Source: Aquiflexum gelatinilyticum (GTDB lineage: Bacteria > Bacteroidota > Bacteroidia > Cytophagales > Cyclobacteriaceae). Taken from it: a stretch of DNA of 64,000 nucleotides. How positions within the stretch are numbered: the first letter of the stretch is position 1; each line of letters opens with the position of its first letter. The notes under the pieces were generated by a model that was not told the DNA's origin, made no database searches, and saw only the letters and a list, made by a program, of their open reading frames with translations. A program made the translations under genes and the position numbers. The DNA is taken from positions 496,001 through 560,000 of the forward strand of contig NZ_JANSUY010000001.1 of the NCBI RefSeq assembly GCF_024741135.1. Direction: 5' to 3'. Below, one piece after another: positions 61,287 to 64,000 of this stretch.

Positions 61287-63448
61287 GTTGCCAGAATTTG
61301 GTTTTTGTTGTTTTTAAATCTGAATGTCCTGAGTCCGCCGCCGTCCAATACAAATTCAAACTCCGAAACAGCCAAGGTTTTTCCCCATGATTTTTTGAGG
61401 ATATGGCCTTTGAGAGAAAGGGGTTTTGAGGAAAATCCTTTGTTTTTTTCAGGATAGGTCAGGGTAAATTCCCCTTTGAGGTATTGGTAAAAAGGGGCGA
61501 TAAAATCCTGAAGGAAGATGGTGTTGATATTGAAAACCATGTGAACAGGAAATCTATCTTTAAGCTTGAGTCCATCAGTAAAGCCGAAGCTCACCTTAAA
61601 GGCAGAGAGATAGAAGGCGTAGAGAAGGGATTTCCTATCTCCCTCAAAGTGTGTGAAGTGAAGCATCGCCTCATCGAGTTTGAAGTAGGCTTTGGAACCT
61701 GTTTGTTGGCATTCGAGGTATTTGTTGAGGCTATAGTCCCTTTTGACTTCCCATTCATGCCGATTTCCGTCTTGGGTTTCAAAGTGGAGTCTGTTGCCGA
61801 CCACAAAGGAGAAAGCTTTCTTCAGGTCATTTTCAGGCATAAGCGAACTGACCACAGCATCTATTTTGGGATTGGTGGTGGACATCAGCTTTTCTTCGCC
61901 CTTGACCCTCATCCACACATCGGTAATCCGGTAGTCGATCGTTTTGGAGCCGATATACGGCGTCGCCTGGATCTGAAAGTGGAGGTGGGGATAAGGTGAA
62001 TTTCCGGAGTTGCCGCACTTCCCGATTACTTCTCCTTTTTTGACCTTGTCTCCGGGTTTGGGTAGGATGGAACCCTGTTTGAGGTGGCTCAGTTTGCTGT
62101 AAAGGAAGTCAGCATGCTTGATGATGATGGTGTTTCCCCAGTTTTTCTCTAGGTTGTTTGCCCCAATGGAATTGTCGGGAATGTCGTTGACCACGGCTTC
62201 CACCGTCCCGTCGGCAGGAGCGAGGATGTTTTTGTCAAAGCAGTAATAATCTGTAGGGAAATCCCCTTCGTCCTTGAAAGTCTTGTTTTGTTCATCCTTG
62301 ATTTCAAAATCCCATGCATATCGCCAGGCGTCTTTGTGGGTATAGGCGCCGTTGTGTCCTTGGGTGACAGTCCATTCGCCAAAGAAAGGAAGGTAAATGG
62401 GCACTGGGCTGTCTTCCCCAAACCTTTTATGAAAATTACTAAAACTGTAAAGATTTTTTTCGGGAGAGTTTTGCTGCCAAAAGATCGTGCTGAGACCGAT
62501 CCTGTTGTCCACCCGGAACTTCAGCGCATAGAGGAAAGTTAGGGTTGCGAGGTTGAATGGAAAAGAATGGATGGGTAGGTAAATCAGGTTGAAAACCTGC
62601 TGCAGGGCAATGCCCAAAATCGTGACCACGGGGATGATGGCGATGAGACCAAGGTAAGAACTGCGGCTCGGGATGATGAAATAGCCGCCTAGAGCAATGG
62701 CTGTCAGGATGTAATTGAATCCGATATAGCTGAAGGAAACTTCGGAAAATGGAATTCCTAATAGCAGGTAAAAGACATAGGCGAGGTAAAATCCCCACAG
62801 AGAGAGTGTAAAGGCGATACGGGAATAAATCAATGTTCCCAAGGCAGCGAGAACTCCTGCAAAGACATTGCTCTGGAAAAATATGGCTCCAAGGGAAAGG
62901 AAATAGGCTTTGAGGGAAAGCGGCATGGGGAGTTGGTTCCACCATTCGTACATGTTGACGAGAGATCTGCCTCCTAAGAGGTAGAGGTCATTGAGGACAT
63001 AAACCCCTCTTTCACTCAGTCCCAATTCCCCAAACTCCCGCGTGGCGAGCCTGACCATCCAAAAAACAAGGATAAAAGGGATACTCAGGTAGGGGAGGCC
63101 ATATTTGCCCAAAACCCCTTCCATCGTCACAGCAATAAAGACAGTCAAAATCCCTGCTATCAATATTAGAACAAAGAGTAAGACTCCGGGCTCAAAGTAA
63201 ATTCCAAGTCCCACCCCGACAAGGAGGGCATTGAATCCATAATATCCCTGACGGATGTTTGGCTCATACAGTCCGATAAAAAAGGCAGTCAACAAAGCCG
63301 CCAAGACCGCTGTCAGCCCAAAGAACCCAACATATAAATCCACGAAAGTGATGAATAGCAGGATGATCCCAAACCATTTGTTGTTGGAGAAAAATACCTG
63401 CGCATAACTGTTGAACAGGGACTGACCTAACCATTCAAACTTTTTCAT
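61268..63448 (-). CDS. Urea transporter fused to M23 peptidase domain
   Basis: 726 residues. Residues 1-310 are a urea transporter (UT) membrane part with the duplicated pore motif GFNALLVGVGLG (71-82) and GFNYILTAIALGG (243-255). Residues about 350-500 are an M23 (LytM) domain with H371..D380 (HKDAWRYAWDFE) and HLH (488-490), so the metal set looks intact. About 225 residues follow with no known fold (RHEWEVKRDYSLNKYLE). The domain order places the peptidase in the periplasm. The partner genes behind it suggest an envelope complex. It may couple urea flux with cell-wall processing; that is inference. Confidence 0.88.
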   Translation of the reverse strand: MKKFEWLGQSLFNSYAQVFFSNNKWFGIILLFITFVDLYVGFFGLTAVLAALLTAFFIGLYEPNIRQGYYGFNALLVGVGLGIYFEPGVLLFVLILIAGILTVFIAVTMEGVLGKYGLPYLSIPFILVFWMVRLATREFGELGLSERGVYVLNDLYLLGGRSLVNMYEWWNQLPMPLSLKAYFLSLGAIFFQSNVFAGVLAALGTLIYSRIAFTLSLWGFYLAYVFYLLLGIPFSEVSFSYIGFNYILTAIALGGYFIIPSRSSYLGLIAIIPVVTILGIALQQVFNLIYLPIHSFPFNLATLTFLYALKFRVDNRIGLSTIFWQQNSPEKNLYSFSNFHKRFGEDSPVPIYLPFFGEWTVTQGHNGAYTHKDAWRYAWDFEIKDEQNKTFKDEGDFPTDYYCFDKNILAPADGTVEAVVNDIPDNSIGANNLEKNWGNTIIIKHADFLYSKLSHLKQGSILPKPGDKVKKGEVIGKCGNSGNSPYPHLHFQIQATPYIGSKTIDYRITDVWMRVKGEEKLMSTTNPKIDAVVSSLMPENDLKKAFSFVVGNRLHFETQDGNRHEWEVKRDYSLNKYLECQQTGSKAYFKLDEAMLHFTHFEGDRKSLLYAFYLSAFKVSFGFTDGLKLKDRFPVHMVFNINTIFLQDFIAPFYQYLKGEFTLTYPEKNKGFSSKPLSLKGHILKKSWGKTLAVSEFEFVLDGGGLRTFRFKNNKNQILATCIYDS

Positions 63449-63478
63449 GGAAGCTGATTTGGCTTTTTAAGGAAACTT

Positions 63479-64000
63479 TTAGAGTTTGAATTGCTTCAGG
63501 TGCTCGGGCATCACTTCCTGAGAATTGATGGTCTCGAGCACCTCTCTTTTTCGGATCAGATGGGGATTGCCTTTGCTGTCGAGCATGACCACATTTGGCC
63601 GGAGGGTGATGAATTGCATCCATTGGGTATTGTTGTAAGCGCCCACTCTTTTGATCACATATTGGTCACCTTTTTTGAGGAGGGGAAACATCACATTGCC
63701 ACGGATGACATCGATGTTCATGCAGAGTGGACCGTACAGGGTCGTGTCTTCAGTTTGGTCGGATACCGGTTGTACAGGCCTGACGTCATGCTCATACCAA
63801 AAAGCGGTAAAGAGCAGGTTTACCCCTGCATCCAGGATGGTGGCCCTTCTTCCGTCGGCCAGTCTCTTGTTGGCGATGACCGTGCCGACAAGGTAGCCGG
63901 CATCATCGATCATGGCCCTGCCCGTTTCGAGGATCAGCATTGGAAGATGGTCGGGCTTGATGTCGGAGCTCATGAGTACTGAGGTAATGGCCTCTGCAAA
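63479..64000 (-). CDS. PLP-dependent (group IV) decarboxylase, C-terminal part
   Basis: The frame is open to the window edge (starts beyond 64000). It reads ...FAEAITSVLMSSDIKPDHLP, then ILETGRAMIDDAGYLVGTVI, ILDAGVNLLFTAFWYEH, LYGPLCMNIDVIR and GAYNNTQWMQFI. This is the C-terminal domain of diaminopimelate/ornithine-type decarboxylases, with the active-site Cys in GPLCMNID. Substrate cannot be told from this part. It is 30 bp upstream of the urea-transporter gene on the same strand, so they are probably in one operon. Confidence 0.85.
   Translation of the reverse strand, partial: FAEAITSVLMSSDIKPDHLPMLILETGRAMIDDAGYLVGTVIANKRLADGRRATILDAGVNLLFTAFWYEHDVRPVQPVSDQTEDTTLYGPLCMNIDVIRGNVMFPLLKKGDQYVIKRVGAYNNTQWMQFITLRPNVVMLDSKGNPHLIRKREVLETINSQEVMPEHLKQFKL

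Noticed and set aside
53094-63479. Long open frames on the strand opposite the big genes (for example 54294-54857, 62439-62945)
   Set aside because: They are shadows in GC-biased third positions of well-supported genes and show no conserved motifs.

Overview
The window reads as chromosomal DNA of a Bacteroidota bacterium, most likely a marine or saline member of the Cytophagales (Cyclobacteriaceae-like). The pointers are a type IX secretion sorting domain, Sec-dependent lipoprotein-type (clade II) nitrous-oxide reductase, weak Shine-Dalgarno sequences with A-rich leaders, many SusD-free housekeeping and cell-envelope genes, and intergenic repeats of the kind common in this phylum. No rRNA or tRNA gene and no CRISPR array was seen. 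The last gene (a PLP-dependent decarboxylase) runs off the right end.

Layout. 0-7 kb: a lipoprotein, a thiamine-diphosphate enzyme, an M20 peptidase, a YdcF-like protein, a YdeI/DUF1905 protein and a PhyH dioxygenase. 7-16 kb: an AT-rich accessory region with a rhamnan-synthesis-F-like protein, a methyltransferase, decayed gene pieces, and several defence-like or toxin-like genes: DUF5343 + Swt1-type HEPN, an HNH endonuclease, and a second HEPN protein with a small partner. 16-32 kb: mostly ordinary genes (YihY, glycoside hydrolase 13, a CheB-CheR-PAS-kinase hybrid with response regulator and AraC-type regulator, FAD oxidoreductase, thermonuclease, CDF transporter, patatin/BamA-like protein, MATE pump). 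32-41 kb: a complete nitrous-oxide reduction operon on the minus strand headed by an Rrf2-type regulator and the Fe-S/di-iron repair protein Ric. 41-44 kb: feoA-feoB and a small FeoB-associated protein on the plus strand. 44.6-50.7 kb: a molybdenum-cofactor operon. 51-55 kb: a secreted cytochrome c/dehydrogenase-like protein and a DUF1080/PA14 protein. 55-58.5 kb: CIA30, DUF1456 and a T9SS cargo protein. 58.7-64 kb: an operon of a decarboxylase, a urea transporter fused to an M23 peptidase domain, an outer-membrane protein, a TPR protein and a cytochrome c.

How genes work together. The Rrf2-Ric-nos genes, the adjacent iron uptake genes and the Moco genes form one anaerobic-respiration neighbourhood: N2O reduction here, with Moco presumably serving a nitrate reductase encoded elsewhere. 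The most unusual part is 10.4-15.8 kb. There a ~143 bp repeat recurs in front of two successive modules, a 10 bp inverted repeat brackets the DUF5343-HEPN pair, and a 49 bp exact direct repeat (copying the promoter and first codons of a PEGA lipoprotein gene) brackets the second HEPN gene and its partner. These look like separate insertion events of small defence-type cassettes into a hot spot. A second notable pattern is a compound, multi-module intergenic repeat found at the 3' ends of genes across the whole window.
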